From an uncultured bacterium (lineage in GTDB: Bacteria > Bacteroidota > Bacteroidia > Chitinophagales > CAIODY01): a stretch of 32,420 nucleotides of DNA. Shown here piece after piece: positions 16,235 to 25,573 of this stretch; position 1 is the first letter of the stretch, and every line of letters begins with the position of its first letter. Where the stretch lies: assembly GCA_903857255.1 (NCBI GenBank), contig CAIODY010000122.1, positions 1 through 32,420 on the forward strand. The letters are read 5' to 3'. Under the pieces are notes generated by a model, which was not told where the DNA came from, did no database searches, and saw only the letters and a program-made list of their open reading frames with translations. A program made the position numbers and the translations under genes.

Positions 16235-17545
16235 ATGCGGAAATATTTGCTGCTTGTTTTTATCGGAATTTCGTTTTATGCCAATGCACAAAACACACTG
16301 TCATTCAACTCTTTGGACGATTTGTTGAATTACGCCGATAAAAATTCTTACACTTTTAAAAATGCGAATGCGCAAACTTTGTTGGCAAAATATACCCGAT
16401 TGGCAGCCGAATGGGGCGTTGTAAATTTGACAGGAAATGCCAATTTAACTTTTACCGACAACACAAAATTGCAAACTTCATTTTTGCCTGATAGAATATT
16501 TGGAATCCCTGATGATGGCTTTCATCCAATACAACTTGGTTACAAGTATTTAACCAACATAAATTTTACACCTCAATTTGACATCATCAATCCTGCTTTA
16601 TTGACACGAATAAAAGTGGCAAAAGCAAATGAAAATTTAGTGGCTATAAATAATTTGTTGAACAAAAAGTCGCTCTACGAAAGCGTTTCAGCTTGTTATT
16701 ATAATATCATGTCGTATCAATCACAAATTGAAATCACTCAAAAAAGTTTGGCGAATACGGATACTTTGGTACAAATTTTTACGAACAAACGAAAAGAAGG
16801 CATCATCCGAATTCAAGATTTGAACAGCATTGTAGCCAATCAACTCACCTTAAAAGATAAATTGCAACAACTGCAAGCACAATTACAAACGCAATTCATC
16901 AGCTTGAAACTGTTGTGTGATATAGCTTCCAACACCAATGTTGAAATTAAAAATGCAGAAAATGATGTTGATAATTTTAATTCTGCATTAGAAGCAAAAG
17001 GAAATTTAGTGGCGCAACAAACATTTTGGCAACATCAATATCAACTAAAAACTTTGCGAATGGATGAGTTGTGGTTTGCCCCAACCATAAGCCTGATAGG
17101 CAATGCAGGCTGGTCGCAAAATACCAACAATCATTTTTTAGACAACACAAAAATTTATTCTACTAATTATGTGGGCTTGAAAATGTTGATGCCGATTGTG
17201 CCTGATGTGAATAAAATTGCTGCTGTAAAATATGACAGAGTGAATTTACAAATTGCTCGAAACAACTGGAATCATGCGGCTTTGCAGGATAGCTTGAATA
17301 ACAATCAGTTGAAAGTGGATTATCAAAAATCATTTAACAGCTATCAATTGAATAAGCAAATTGAAAATTTGAAAGAAGATATTTATTTCAAAAATCTTAA
17401 CATTTATAAAGAAGGTGTTTTGTCGTCAACTGATTTATTAAACTCGTTTAATGATTGGTTGAATAGTAGCTTGAATAGAGCCATGCAAGCGGCAAACAGC
17501 GAATTTGCGAAATCAAAAATTATTATCAATAACACAATTAAATAA
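16235..17545 (+). CDS. TolC-family outer-membrane efflux protein
   Basis: 436 residues from MRKYLLLVFIGIS, which gives a clean signal peptide cleaved after YANA. An upstream ATG at 16214 would place extra residues before it. The mature protein has the long alpha-helical pattern of OEP/TolC proteins in two repeated halves, for example KRKEGIIRIQDLNSIVANQL (about 190-209) and YKEGVLSSTDLLNSFNDWL (about 397-415). It should trimerise as an outer-membrane channel with a periplasmic tunnel. It is the first gene of an operon with an adaptor (2-bp gap), a permease and an ATPase, forming a complete tripartite exporter. The substrate cannot be told. Confidence 0.88.
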   Translation: MRKYLLLVFIGISFYANAQNTLSFNSLDDLLNYADKNSYTFKNANAQTLLAKYTRLAAEWGVVNLTGNANLTFTDNTKLQTSFLPDRIFGIPDDGFHPIQLGYKYLTNINFTPQFDIINPALLTRIKVAKANENLVAINNLLNKKSLYESVSACYYNIMSYQSQIEITQKSLANTDTLVQIFTNKRKEGIIRIQDLNSIVANQLTLKDKLQQLQAQLQTQFISLKLLCDIASNTNVEIKNAENDVDNFNSALEAKGNLVAQQTFWQHQYQLKTLRMDELWFAPTISLIGNAGWSQNTNNHFLDNTKIYSTNYVGLKMLMPIVPDVNKIAAVKYDRVNLQIARNNWNHAALQDSLNNNQLKVDYQKSFNSYQLNKQIENLKEDIYFKNLNIYKEGVLSSTDLLNSFNDWLNSSLNRAMQAANSEFAKSKIIINNTIK

Positions 17546-17547
17546 GC

Positions 17548-18648
17548 ATGAAAAAGTTTTTGTGGCTGATTTTCGGCGTTCCGATTTTTATTTTTTCTTG
17601 TAAAAATAATAGCGATGATGTAATCAAACCTGTGCATAAAGACATCACCGAAATGGTGTTTGCATCAGGTGTTTTGGAGGCTGACGACCAATACAATTTA
17701 ACAGCGCAAACTAATGGCTACATTGTAAAAGAAAATTTTGAAGAAGGTGATTTGGTGAAGGCTGGGCAAGTGTTAGCAGTGATTGACAACAGTCAAAATG
17801 TGGTGAATTCAATTGGTGCAGAAGAATTACACAATATTGCCAAAAGCAATGTAATGCCCACTGCGCCTGCATTACAGCAAATTAAAGCCAACATTGAAGC
17901 GGCAAAAGAAAAGCTGAAATTGGATAAAGCACAATTAGATAGATACACCCGATTGTATGCGACGAACAGCATTTCAAAATTAGAATTTGAAAATGCACAA
18001 CTCACCGAAACCACATCTGAAGCCAATTTGCAGGCTTTGCAAAATCAATATGATGCACAAAAAGTGGCGGCGCAACAAGTGGAAATTTCGCAACGAAGCG
18101 CAACTGGTGTGAATGAAATTTTGAAAGAGCAAAATCAAATCAAGGCGTTGAACAATTCAAAAGTTTATCAACGAGTGAAATTGTTGGGCGATTATGTGCG
18201 ACAAGGCGATGTGATTGCGGTGTTGGGTAATCCGAAATTAATTTATGCCAAATTGAATGTGGATGAAACGAGCATGAGCAAAGTGCATTTGAATCAGAAA
18301 GTTTTAGTGCGATTGAATACGAACAAACAAAAAGTTTACAACGCGGTGGTGAAACAGGTTTTGCCAATGTTTGACCAAACTTCGTTGAGCTATTTAGTGA
18401 AAGCCTATTTTACTGACTCGTTGGATTTCCAAATTGTTGGAACGCAGTTGGAATCGAACATTGTGGGCGAAGAAAGAAAAAATGTGTTGGTGATTCCAAG
18501 AACTTTTTTGGATTATGGCAATAAAGTGATGTTGAAAAAAGATAAGAAAATTGTTACGATTCAAACTGGTTTGGTGTCGAATGATTATGTGGAAGTGCTT
18601 GGTGGTATTGGCGAAGAGGATGAGTTGATGTTGAATAACAAGAAATAA
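17548..18648 (+). CDS. HlyD/MacA-type periplasmic adaptor lipoprotein
   Basis: 366 residues. The N-terminal signal ends in a lipobox FIFSC with Cys18, so the adaptor is lipid-anchored. A lipoyl-like half (LTAQTNGYIVKENFEEGDLV, residues about 51-70) is followed by a coiled-coil hairpin (about 110-190, IKANIEAAKEKLKLDKAQLD). The second lipoyl half (VKLLGDYVRQGDVIAVLG) and a beta-barrel/membrane-proximal part complete the adaptor. It links the inner-membrane permease and ATPase to the TolC-like channel. It lies 2 bp after the TolC-like gene and is separated from the permease by a 246-bp repeat-bearing spacer. Confidence 0.9.
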   Translation: MKKFLWLIFGVPIFIFSCKNNSDDVIKPVHKDITEMVFASGVLEADDQYNLTAQTNGYIVKENFEEGDLVKAGQVLAVIDNSQNVVNSIGAEELHNIAKSNVMPTAPALQQIKANIEAAKEKLKLDKAQLDRYTRLYATNSISKLEFENAQLTETTSEANLQALQNQYDAQKVAAQQVEISQRSATGVNEILKEQNQIKALNNSKVYQRVKLLGDYVRQGDVIAVLGNPKLIYAKLNVDETSMSKVHLNQKVLVRLNTNKQKVYNAVVKQVLPMFDQTSLSYLVKAYFTDSLDFQIVGTQLESNIVGEERKNVLVIPRTFLDYGNKVMLKKDKKIVTIQTGLVSNDYVEVLGGIGEEDELMLNNKK

Positions 18649-18674
18649 TGTGCTGATATGCTAATGTGATAATT

Positions 18675-18753
18675 TGCTAATTGAACACAGATGCTTCGTT
18701 CCTCAGCATGACGGCAAAATCTATGCGTCATCCTGAGCGGTAGCGAAGGAACT
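18675..18753. repeat. Dispersed-repeat remnant inside the efflux operon (CATCCTGAGCG type)
   Basis: The stretch holds two inverted, diverged arms: CTTCGTTCCTCAGCATGACG (18692-18711) and, further on, CGTCATCCTGAGCGGTAGCG (18726-18745). Sequences of the CGTCATCCTGAGCG...GCGAAGGA type are widespread intergenic repeats in many bacteria, from memory. It sits between the adaptor and permease genes, where it can fold into a transcript hairpin. Confidence 0.6.
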
Positions 18754-18790
18754 TTTTTAAATAAAAAAGATGAAAGTAGAATGTTGCTGC

Positions 18791-18875
18791 GGCAGGGATT
18801 GAAGCGGAAATCCTTTTGCAACGTAGGTTTTGAGCGTTGAGCAAAAGATTGCAGCGAAAAGCCCGAAGCCGCCCT
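18791..18875. repeat. Second structured repeat in the efflux operon spacer
   Basis: Outer direct repeats GATTGAAGCGGAAA (18797-18810) and GATTGCAGCGAAAA (18847-18860) flank a hairpin. Its arms are CTTTTGC (18813-18819) and GCAAAAG (18841-18847), with inner AACG/CGTT pairing. Elements with TTGCAGCGAAAAGCCCG-like ends are, from memory, common in Chitinophagaceae intergenic regions. The permease ATG follows 19 bp later. Confidence 0.6.
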
Positions 18876-18894
18876 AAAAAATAAAAATAAGAAA

Positions 18895-20145
18895 ATGCCA
18901 AAAAAATTTAACCACAATATTAGTTCGGATATCTCGATGACGTACACTTTCTCGAAGATGAAACTGACTGTGGTGGCGGCTTTGGGCGTTACGATTGGTA
19001 TTGCGATTTATATTTTCTTAAACTCGATGATGGCTGGTTTTGCAAGAATGTCGGACACGTTGATTTTCCGAAACATAGCACACATAAGGGTTTACAAGGA
19101 TGATGATATCAGCCGACCGTTAATTGCATCAGAAAATTCGGATAAAAAAGTGAACGCTTTGGTGAATCCAAAAATTGTTCCTGAAAGTCAAACTATCGTG
19201 AACCCTGCGCTGCTGATGGATTTGCTGCGAAAAGAAAAAGATGTAACGATGGTTACTTCGCAGGTGGCAACTGGAATTTTTTATCACAAAGGCGAATCGC
19301 AAATTGCTGGCAATACGATTGGTGTGAACATTGAAGAAGCCGATAAAATGTTTGATATTCAAACCACGATGGTGGCTGGAAAAATGTTGGATTTAAAGTC
19401 GACACCCAACGGAATCCTGCTTGGGGTGGGCGTTGCAGACAAATTGAGTGTGAAAGTGGGCGATAATATTTCTATCAGTTCGCCAGTAAATGTAACGAAA
19501 GTGATGAAGGTCGTTGGTTTGTTTCGAACTGCAAATTCGCAAATTGATAAAGTGAAATCGTTTATGAATATTTCGGCGGCGCAACAAATTTTGTTGCAAA
19601 ACCCGAGTTATGTAACCGACTTGGATGTGAACATTGTCGATTACAAAAATGCGGTGAATTATTCGAACAGATTTTCTGCGCTAACGGGCTACAAAGCTGA
19701 AGCTTGGCAAACTGCCAACGAAACTTTTGTGGCTGCCAGCAAGATGCGTTCTATCATTTTAACTTCGATTTCTTTTACGGTTTTGATTGTGGCTGGATTT
19801 GGGATTTACAATATTTTGAGCATGACGATTAGCCAGAAAATGAATGACATAGCCATTTTGAAGGCAATGGGTTTTAAAGGAAATGATGTAACGAGAATTT
19901 TTGTACAACAAGCTTTGATGATTGGTGCAATTGGTGTTACGGTTGGTTTGTTGTTGGCATTGTTGATGGTGAATGTTTTATCGCATACTTATGTGGGTGG
20001 CGACATTGGTTATTTCCCCATTCGATTTGAGCCTTTTGTGTTTTTTCAAGGCGCAATGGTGGGATTGATTGTTACTTTTTTCGCTGGATTAATTCCTGCA
20101 CGAAAAGCCGCAAATGTTGACCCAGTAAGCATTTTAAGGAAATAA
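18895..20145 (+). CDS. MacB-like ABC transporter permease (FtsX domain)
   Basis: 416 residues. One transmembrane helix lies near the N-terminus (about 23-44, KLTVVAALGVTIGIAIYIFL), followed by a large periplasmic MacB-PCD-like domain (about 50-275). Three more helices make up the FtsX core (about 281-302, 333-356, 380-401), with SMTISQKMNDIAILKAMGFK between the first two and an RKAANVDPVSILRK end. This is the topology of MacB/LolC-type mechanotransmission permeases. ATP hydrolysis by the partner ATPase would move the periplasmic domain and push substrate through the adaptor and TolC channel. Unlike canonical MacB, the ATPase is a separate protein encoded 90 bp downstream. Confidence 0.92.
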   Translation: MPKKFNHNISSDISMTYTFSKMKLTVVAALGVTIGIAIYIFLNSMMAGFARMSDTLIFRNIAHIRVYKDDDISRPLIASENSDKKVNALVNPKIVPESQTIVNPALLMDLLRKEKDVTMVTSQVATGIFYHKGESQIAGNTIGVNIEEADKMFDIQTTMVAGKMLDLKSTPNGILLGVGVADKLSVKVGDNISISSPVNVTKVMKVVGLFRTANSQIDKVKSFMNISAAQQILLQNPSYVTDLDVNIVDYKNAVNYSNRFSALTGYKAEAWQTANETFVAASKMRSIILTSISFTVLIVAGFGIYNILSMTISQKMNDIAILKAMGFKGNDVTRIFVQQALMIGAIGVTVGLLLALLMVNVLSHTYVGGDIGYFPIRFEPFVFFQGAMVGLIVTFFAGLIPARKAANVDPVSILRK

Positions 20146-20147
20146 TG

Positions 20148-20185
20148 AGTTTGTAAAGTTTATCAAGTTCTTAAAGTTTGTAAAG
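20148..20185. repeat. Short direct repeats in the permease-ATPase spacer
   Basis: AGTTTGTAAAG occurs at 20148-20158 and again at 20175-20185, with related AAGTTTAT and AAGTTCTTAAAG between. The following AAATTTGTGAAATCTGTGGG is a type of intergenic repeat I know from Bacteroidota. The 90-bp spacer thus appears repeat-derived. Confidence 0.5.
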
Positions 20186-20235
20186 AAAAATTATCAGCAA
20201 AAATTTGTGAAATCTGTGGGAAAAAGAAATTAAAC

Positions 20236-20928
20236 ATGAGCAACGAAATAATTTTAGAGGCAAAAAAAATTGGAAAATATTTTTACGAACCTGAAAAATT
20301 CAGAGTGTTGGATGATATCTCGTTTGAAGTAAAACGTGGTGAATTTGTTTCGTTGGTTGGTAAATCGGGCTGTGGAAAGTCAACACTGCTCTATGTTTTA
20401 TCAACTATGGATACAGATTATGAAGGCGATTTGCGAATTCATAATCAAAGTGTAACGGGCATGAAACAAAATCAATTGGCTGGTATCAGAAATGAAAAAA
20501 TTGGTTTCGTTTTTCAATTTCATTATTTGTTGCCCGAATTTTCTTGTTTGAAAAATGTGATGATTCCTGCTTTGAAATTGGGCAACTTTTCAAAAGAAGA
20601 AATTGAACATCGTGCTTTGGAACGCTTGAAAATGCTGGGTTTGGCAGACCAAGCCTTGAAGCCTGCATCAAAACTAAGTGGTGGACAACAACAACGGGTT
20701 GCCATTGCTCGTGCATTAATCAACGACCCATTAATTATTATGGGCGATGAACCCACAGGAAATTTAGATTCTAAAAACACGGATATTGTTTTTGATATTT
20801 TCAAACAATTATCACACGAAATGCACCAAACAATTATTGCTGTAACTCACGATAATGACTTTGCAAAACGCAGCGATAGAATTATTGAAATGCAGGATGG
20901 GAAGATTTTGGGGGAGGTGAAAAATTAA
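20236..20928 (+). CDS. MacB/LolD-type ABC transporter ATPase
   Basis: 230 residues, the size of stand-alone LolD/MacB ATPases. Present are Walker A GKSGCGKST (42-50), Q-loop Q94 (FVFQFHYLLP), signature LSGGQQQR (147-154), Walker B LIIMGDEPT with D171/E172, D-loop GNLDSK and H-loop H205 (AVTHD). It powers the FtsX-type permease encoded just upstream. It ends the export operon, about 40 bp before a convergent gene; the stretch between contains a weak CCTT/AAGG dyad (20937-20951) but no clear terminator. Confidence 0.95.
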   Translation: MSNEIILEAKKIGKYFYEPEKFRVLDDISFEVKRGEFVSLVGKSGCGKSTLLYVLSTMDTDYEGDLRIHNQSVTGMKQNQLAGIRNEKIGFVFQFHYLLPEFSCLKNVMIPALKLGNFSKEEIEHRALERLKMLGLADQALKPASKLSGGQQQRVAIARALINDPLIIMGDEPTGNLDSKNTDIVFDIFKQLSHEMHQTIIAVTHDNDFAKRSDRIIEMQDGKILGEVKN

Positions 20929-20970
20929 ACGCAAAGCCTTTATTAATAAGGATTTGGTTATCGTCATTGA

Positions 20971-21684
20971 TTAAATTATTTCAACGCAAATACCTTGATG
21001 TGGTTCATCTTTCAAACAATCATTTTCTAAAAAAACAGAAACGGCAATTTGTGATTGGTGATGCAACTTTGATGAAATAAAAATGTGGTCGATATTTTCT
21101 TTCAAGTTTTCTGTTGCACGATTAATTTTAAGTTTGTCAGTAATCGCAACCAATTCACTTCTGCTTTTAATTGTTGCTAATTCTCTTTTTTCATTTTCAA
21201 AAAATGAAGTGTTGAAATCGCCAACAATAATTACATTTTCATTTTGTGCTGAAATAGTTTGAATATCCGTTTTGAAATTTTCCAATTCTGTTTTTGCGAT
21301 TTCATTTTGATACTTAATTCCCCAAGTGCCAATGATAGAACCGTAAATGATAATCTCCTTTTTGGCTACATTAAATTTATGACAAACGGAAGTGTAATCA
21401 TCTGCAACTTTTATTGTTTCAATGGATTTGTATTTACTGTAAATACTTGTTCTTACTGGTGTTTCGCCTTTTAAATAATCGCCATAATGTAAATGCTGAA
21501 ATTCTTTGTCCGTTGGAATTTGCTGCGAATGGTAGGTGTAGTATTTTTGATTAAAATTAAAAGAGAGAACATTTTCGGTAACAATTAAGAAATCAAAATC
21601 TTGTTTATTGATTTTTTCTTCCATCAAATTCTTTGTAGCTTTTGATTTTTTGAACCAATCAATATTTATTGTTCCAATTTTCAT
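20971..21684 (-). CDS. Endonuclease/exonuclease/phosphatase-fold hydrolase
   Basis: 237 residues, single domain. Conserved EEP residues are visible: N7 (GTINIDW), E37 (IVTEN), D156 and N158 (VGDFNTS), D in ENIDHIFISS, and H229 (DEPHQGI). The family hydrolyses phosphodiester bonds in nucleic acids, phosphoinositides or related molecules with Mg2+. No signal peptide is present, so it should act in the cytoplasm. The substrate is unknown. It is convergent with the export operon and divergent from the metallophosphoesterase gene. Confidence 0.88.
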   Translation of the reverse strand: MKIGTINIDWFKKSKATKNLMEEKINKQDFDFLIVTENVLSFNFNQKYYTYHSQQIPTDKEFQHLHYGDYLKGETPVRTSIYSKYKSIETIKVADDYTSVCHKFNVAKKEIIIYGSIIGTWGIKYQNEIAKTELENFKTDIQTISAQNENVIIVGDFNTSFFENEKRELATIKSRSELVAITDKLKINRATENLKENIDHIFISSKLHHQSQIAVSVFLENDCLKDEPHQGICVEII

Positions 21685-21767
21685 AGGCTGAATGTAGTGT
21701 CAATTTTTCTAATTGAAAACAATTGTATCTTCCACCTACCTAAATCTTCCACTCACCTAAAAACAAT

Positions 21768-21796
21768 TTTGTTGTTTGATTGTCTTGCTACTTTTG
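21768..21796 (+). promoter_or_regulatory. Bacteroidota-type promoter for the metallophosphoesterase gene
   Basis: TTTG (21768-21771), 17-nt spacer, TACTTTTG (21789-21796): exact matches to both consensus elements. Transcription should start about 23 bp before the ATG at 21826. Confidence 0.6.
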
Positions 21797-21825
21797 AACT
21801 TTAATTTTTTCACAAACTCTTTTAT

Positions 21826-23061
21826 ATGGCTGCTCGTGTGTTTATTGTATTGATTATTTGGTTAGGATTAGATTTCTATTTTTTTCAGGCAATAAAAACT
21901 GTAACATCTAATCCAAAAATTCATTGGACCTATTGGATTGTTGAAACCGTGATGATGGCAATTGCATTTTATTTTTTCATCAGCGGAAAATTTGCAACTG
22001 CTAATCCGAAAATGTTGAACATTGTAAGTGGCACGATGATGATTTTATTGATTCCAAAATTATTTGTTGCGCCAGTGATGTTGGCTGAAGATGTTTTCAG
22101 ACTTGTGTTTGCAGGTTTTCGTTGGATAACATATTTATCTTCATCACCAAAATATGCTGATGTAACTTTCTTAATTTCTCGAAGAAAATTTTTAGGCTAT
22201 GGTGTGATTGGCTTGGCTGCAATTCCGTTTGGCGGCTTGTTGTATGGCGCATTGAAAGGAAAATATCAATACACAGTTCGCCGAGTAAAATTAAAATTTA
22301 AAGATTTACCAGAAGCATTTCACGGCTTCACCATCACACAATTATCGGATATTCATTCGGGTAGCTTTGATGATGAAACTGCTGTAATGAAAGGCGTTGC
22401 AATGGCTAATGCACAAAAAAGTGATGTAATTTTTTTTACTGGCGATTTGGTAAATAACAAAGCCGATGAAATGTTGCCGTGGAAAAAAGTGTTTGATAAA
22501 TTAGAAGCACCAATGGGCAAATTTTCTATTCTCGGCAATCATGATTATGGCGATTATGTAAGTTGGGAAAGCGAAGAATTAAAAGCAAAAAATTTGCAAC
22601 AATTAAAAAATACACATGGTGAAATTGGTTTCAGATTATTGTTGAATGAAAACTTAAAACTCGAAAAAAACGGACAAACAATTTCTTTACTTGGCGTTGA
22701 AAACTGGGGTCTTCGCGGCTTTCATCAATATGGTGATTTGAATAAAGCATTGCATGGTGTTGCAAAAAATGATTTCAAAATTTTGTTATCGCACGACCCA
22801 TCGCATTGGGAAGCACAAGTTTTAAAACATGATGAACATATTCATCTCACGTTGAGCGGACATACACACGGCATGCAAATGGGCATTGAAATTCCAGGTT
22901 TTCGTTGGAGTCCTGTGCAATATATTTACAAACAATGGGCTGGTGCTTATCAAAAAGATAACCGCTATATTTATGTTAATCGTGGTTTTGGATTTTTGGG
23001 TTATCCAGGCAGAATCGGCATTTGGCCTGAAATCACGGTGATTACGTTGGAAAAAGCGTAA
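21826..23061 (+). CDS. Membrane-anchored metallophosphoesterase
   Basis: 411 residues. Three hydrophobic segments at about 4-22, 38-54 and 66-84 plus one at 123-142 anchor the N-terminal part in the membrane. The C-terminal calcineurin-type domain has D175-x-H177 (LSDIHSG), GDLVNN (206-211), GNHD (237-240), then LSHDPSHW and LSGHTHGMQMG. This is the YkuE/YaeI-like architecture of dinuclear-metal phosphoesterases; some relatives hydrolyse UDP-diacylglucosamine or other lipid-linked phosphates. The true substrate cannot be told from sequence. It is followed 73 bp later by pheT with its own possible promoter. Confidence 0.92.
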   Translation: MAARVFIVLIIWLGLDFYFFQAIKTVTSNPKIHWTYWIVETVMMAIAFYFFISGKFATANPKMLNIVSGTMMILLIPKLFVAPVMLAEDVFRLVFAGFRWITYLSSSPKYADVTFLISRRKFLGYGVIGLAAIPFGGLLYGALKGKYQYTVRRVKLKFKDLPEAFHGFTITQLSDIHSGSFDDETAVMKGVAMANAQKSDVIFFTGDLVNNKADEMLPWKKVFDKLEAPMGKFSILGNHDYGDYVSWESEELKAKNLQQLKNTHGEIGFRLLLNENLKLEKNGQTISLLGVENWGLRGFHQYGDLNKALHGVAKNDFKILLSHDPSHWEAQVLKHDEHIHLTLSGHTHGMQMGIEIPGFRWSPVQYIYKQWAGAYQKDNRYIYVNRGFGFLGYPGRIGIWPEITVITLEKA

Positions 23062-23134
23062 TTATCAATAACCTTTCTTTTCATTAATAATTCAGAATTA
23101 TCTTCGCACTTCATTTTTTTTGAAAAATTAGTGC

Positions 23135-25573
23135 ATGAAAATTTCTTACAACTGGCTTCGCCAATATTTGAATATTAGTTTGCCTGCGGCTGAAGTGTCA
23201 GCAATTCTTACAGCAATTGGTTTAGAAGTGGAAGATGTGATTGCTTACGAATCGCTGAAAGGCGGCTTGAAAGGCGTTGTGGTTGGTCAGGTTTTAACTT
23301 GCGACCGACATCCGAATGCTGATAAATTAAGTTTGACTACTGTAAATATTGGTGCAGAAAATTTATTAAAAATTGTTTGCGGCGCACCGAATGTTGCTGC
23401 CGGACAAAAAGTTTTAGTAGCGACAATTGGAACAACTATTTACCCAACAAGCGGTGAAGCTTTGACCATGAAAAAAGCAAAAATTCGTGGCGAAGAAAGT
23501 GAAGGAATGATTTGCGCTGAAGATGAATTAGGATTAGGAACAAGCCATGCAGGAATTTTGATTCTGCCTGAAACTACTGCCATTGGCTCATCTGCGGCTG
23601 ATGTTTTAGGAATTTATAACGATACTATTTTTGAAATTGGTTTAACACCAAATCGTAGCGATGCATTTTCTCACTTGGGTGTTGCCCGTGAAGTGATGGC
23701 GTATTTAGCTGTTCATCAACCAAATGATTTACCAAAAGATGGTTTGCAAAACCCTTTATTGAAGCCAGTTTCAAGCGATTCAAAAAATAATTCTGATTTT
23801 AAAATTGAAATTTTAGACAAAGAAAAATGCCCGAGATATTGTGGCGTTGTGCTGGAAAATATAACAGTGAAGCCTTCTCCGGAGTGGTTGCAAAATTCAT
23901 TGAAAGCTATTGGCGTTCGCCCAATTAATAATGTAGTGGACATTACCAATTATGTTTTGCATGAAAGTAGTCAGCCTTTGCATGCATTTGATGCAGCAAA
24001 AATCAGTGGAAATAAAATTGTTGTAAAAACTGAAAACGCAGGCACAGCGTTCATTTGCTTAGATGAAAAAGAAAGAAAATTGCAAGCCGATGATTTGATG
24101 ATTTGCGATGCAGAAAAACCAATGTGCATTGCCGGAGTGTTCGGCGGATTGCATTCAGGTGTGAGCGACAGCACTACAAAAATATTTTTGGAAAGCGCAT
24201 GGTTCAACGCAAAAGCGATTCGTAAAACTTCTTTTCATCATCAATTAAGAACCGATGCAGCTTTGCATTTTGAAAAAGGAATTGACGCAGCCAATGTTTT
24301 AAATGTACTGAAACGTGCTGCGCAACTGATGATGGAGCTGTGTGATGCAAAAATTGCTTCGCCGTTTTTTGATGAATCATTTGAAAAAATTGAACAAAAA
24401 CAAATTCAATTATCGCATCAGAATGTAAATGATAAATTAGGAATTGAATTGAGTGCAGAAACGATTGAAACTATTTTGAAGAATTTAGGTTTCGGTATGA
24501 CGCAGGCAGGACAAGGCATTTGGACTGTTACCGTTCCTACACACAAAACCGACATCAGCATTGAAGCTGATTTGGTGGAAGAAATTCTTCGTTTGTATGG
24601 ATTGGATAAATTGCCGATTCCAAACACTTTGCAAGCTGCCATTCCAATTCGTTCGGGCGTTCAGGCGCATATTTTGAGAAATAAAGCTGCTGAATTTTTA
24701 GCAGCAAATGGTTTTTCAGAAATGATGAACAACACTTTGACGCAGAGTAAATATTATGCTGAAAAAGAAAATCTGGTAACGCTGCTAAACAGCATCAATA
24801 CTGAATTAGATGTGTTGCGCAATGATTTGTTGTTTGGTGGATTGGAGGCGATTGCACACAACCAGAATCGTCAGAATGCAGATTTGAAATTGTTTGAGTT
24901 CGGGAAAATTTACAGCAAAAAATCAGCAGAAAAATATTCAGAGCAACAGCAATTGTGCATGTGGATGACAGGAAAATTTACTGAAAAAAGCTGGAATCAA
25001 TCCGCCGTTGAAAATGATATTTATGCTTTGAAAGCCGCTTCGCAAAAGCTGTTGAGCAATTTAGGAATTGCGATTGACAAAGTGGAAGAAATAAGTAATG
25101 AAGGTCGTTTTGATTTTGGTTTGCAATATTTTTTACAAAAAAATTTGATTGCCGAAATTGGAAACATCAACCAAAAAATTTTGAAACAATTTGATATTCG
25201 CAATGCAGTGGCTTATGCAAAAATCAATTGGAATAAAGTTGAAAATGCGGTGCAGCAAAGCAAAGTGCAATACAAAGAATTGTCAAAATTCCCTGCGGTG
25301 AAACGGGATTTGGCGATGCTGATTAATGAGCAAATTGAATATGCACAAATTGAAAATATTGCCAAACAACAAATGGGCGATTTGCTGAAAGGCATCAGTT
25401 TGTTTGATATTTATCGTGATAAAAAAATTGGTGAAGACAAAAAGAGTTACGCCATCAGCCTGACTTTGCAAGACGAAGGCAAAACTTTAACCGATGATAA
25501 ATTGGAGAAAATGATGAGCAAACTTATCGCTCAACTCGAAACGCAATTGGGAGCAGAGATTAGGAAGAGTTAA
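23135..25573 (+). CDS. pheT: Phenylalanyl-tRNA synthetase beta subunit
   Basis: 812 residues, typical PheT length. Starts MKISYNWLRQYLNISLPAAE. The order is: EMAP/tRNA-binding-like domain (about 40-150, GVVVGQVLTCDRHPNADKLS), B3/B4 editing domain (about 215-390), B5 domain (about 400-480), catalytic-like core (490-700) and C-terminal FDX-ACB anticodon-binding domain (about 718-812, starting KFPAVKRDLAMLI). With PheS, not present in this window, it charges tRNA-Phe and edits misacylated Tyr. The gene ends at a strong terminator shared with convergent fumC. Confidence 0.97.
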   Translation: MKISYNWLRQYLNISLPAAEVSAILTAIGLEVEDVIAYESLKGGLKGVVVGQVLTCDRHPNADKLSLTTVNIGAENLLKIVCGAPNVAAGQKVLVATIGTTIYPTSGEALTMKKAKIRGEESEGMICAEDELGLGTSHAGILILPETTAIGSSAADVLGIYNDTIFEIGLTPNRSDAFSHLGVAREVMAYLAVHQPNDLPKDGLQNPLLKPVSSDSKNNSDFKIEILDKEKCPRYCGVVLENITVKPSPEWLQNSLKAIGVRPINNVVDITNYVLHESSQPLHAFDAAKISGNKIVVKTENAGTAFICLDEKERKLQADDLMICDAEKPMCIAGVFGGLHSGVSDSTTKIFLESAWFNAKAIRKTSFHHQLRTDAALHFEKGIDAANVLNVLKRAAQLMMELCDAKIASPFFDESFEKIEQKQIQLSHQNVNDKLGIELSAETIETILKNLGFGMTQAGQGIWTVTVPTHKTDISIEADLVEEILRLYGLDKLPIPNTLQAAIPIRSGVQAHILRNKAAEFLAANGFSEMMNNTLTQSKYYAEKENLVTLLNSINTELDVLRNDLLFGGLEAIAHNQNRQNADLKLFEFGKIYSKKSAEKYSEQQQLCMWMTGKFTEKSWNQSAVENDIYALKAASQKLLSNLGIAIDKVEEISNEGRFDFGLQYFLQKNLIAEIGNINQKILKQFDIRNAVAYAKINWNKVENAVQQSKVQYKELSKFPAVKRDLAMLINEQIEYAQIENIAKQQMGDLLKGISLFDIYRDKKIGEDKKSYAISLTLQDEGKTLTDDKLEKMMSKLIAQLETQLGAEIRKS

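Noticed and set aside
18585-18947. 120-residue minus-strand open frame in the efflux operon
   Set aside because: The frame is produced by the two repeat elements (its HAEERSI and AASGFSLQSFA strings are typical translations of dispersed repeats) and overlaps both flanking genes antisense.
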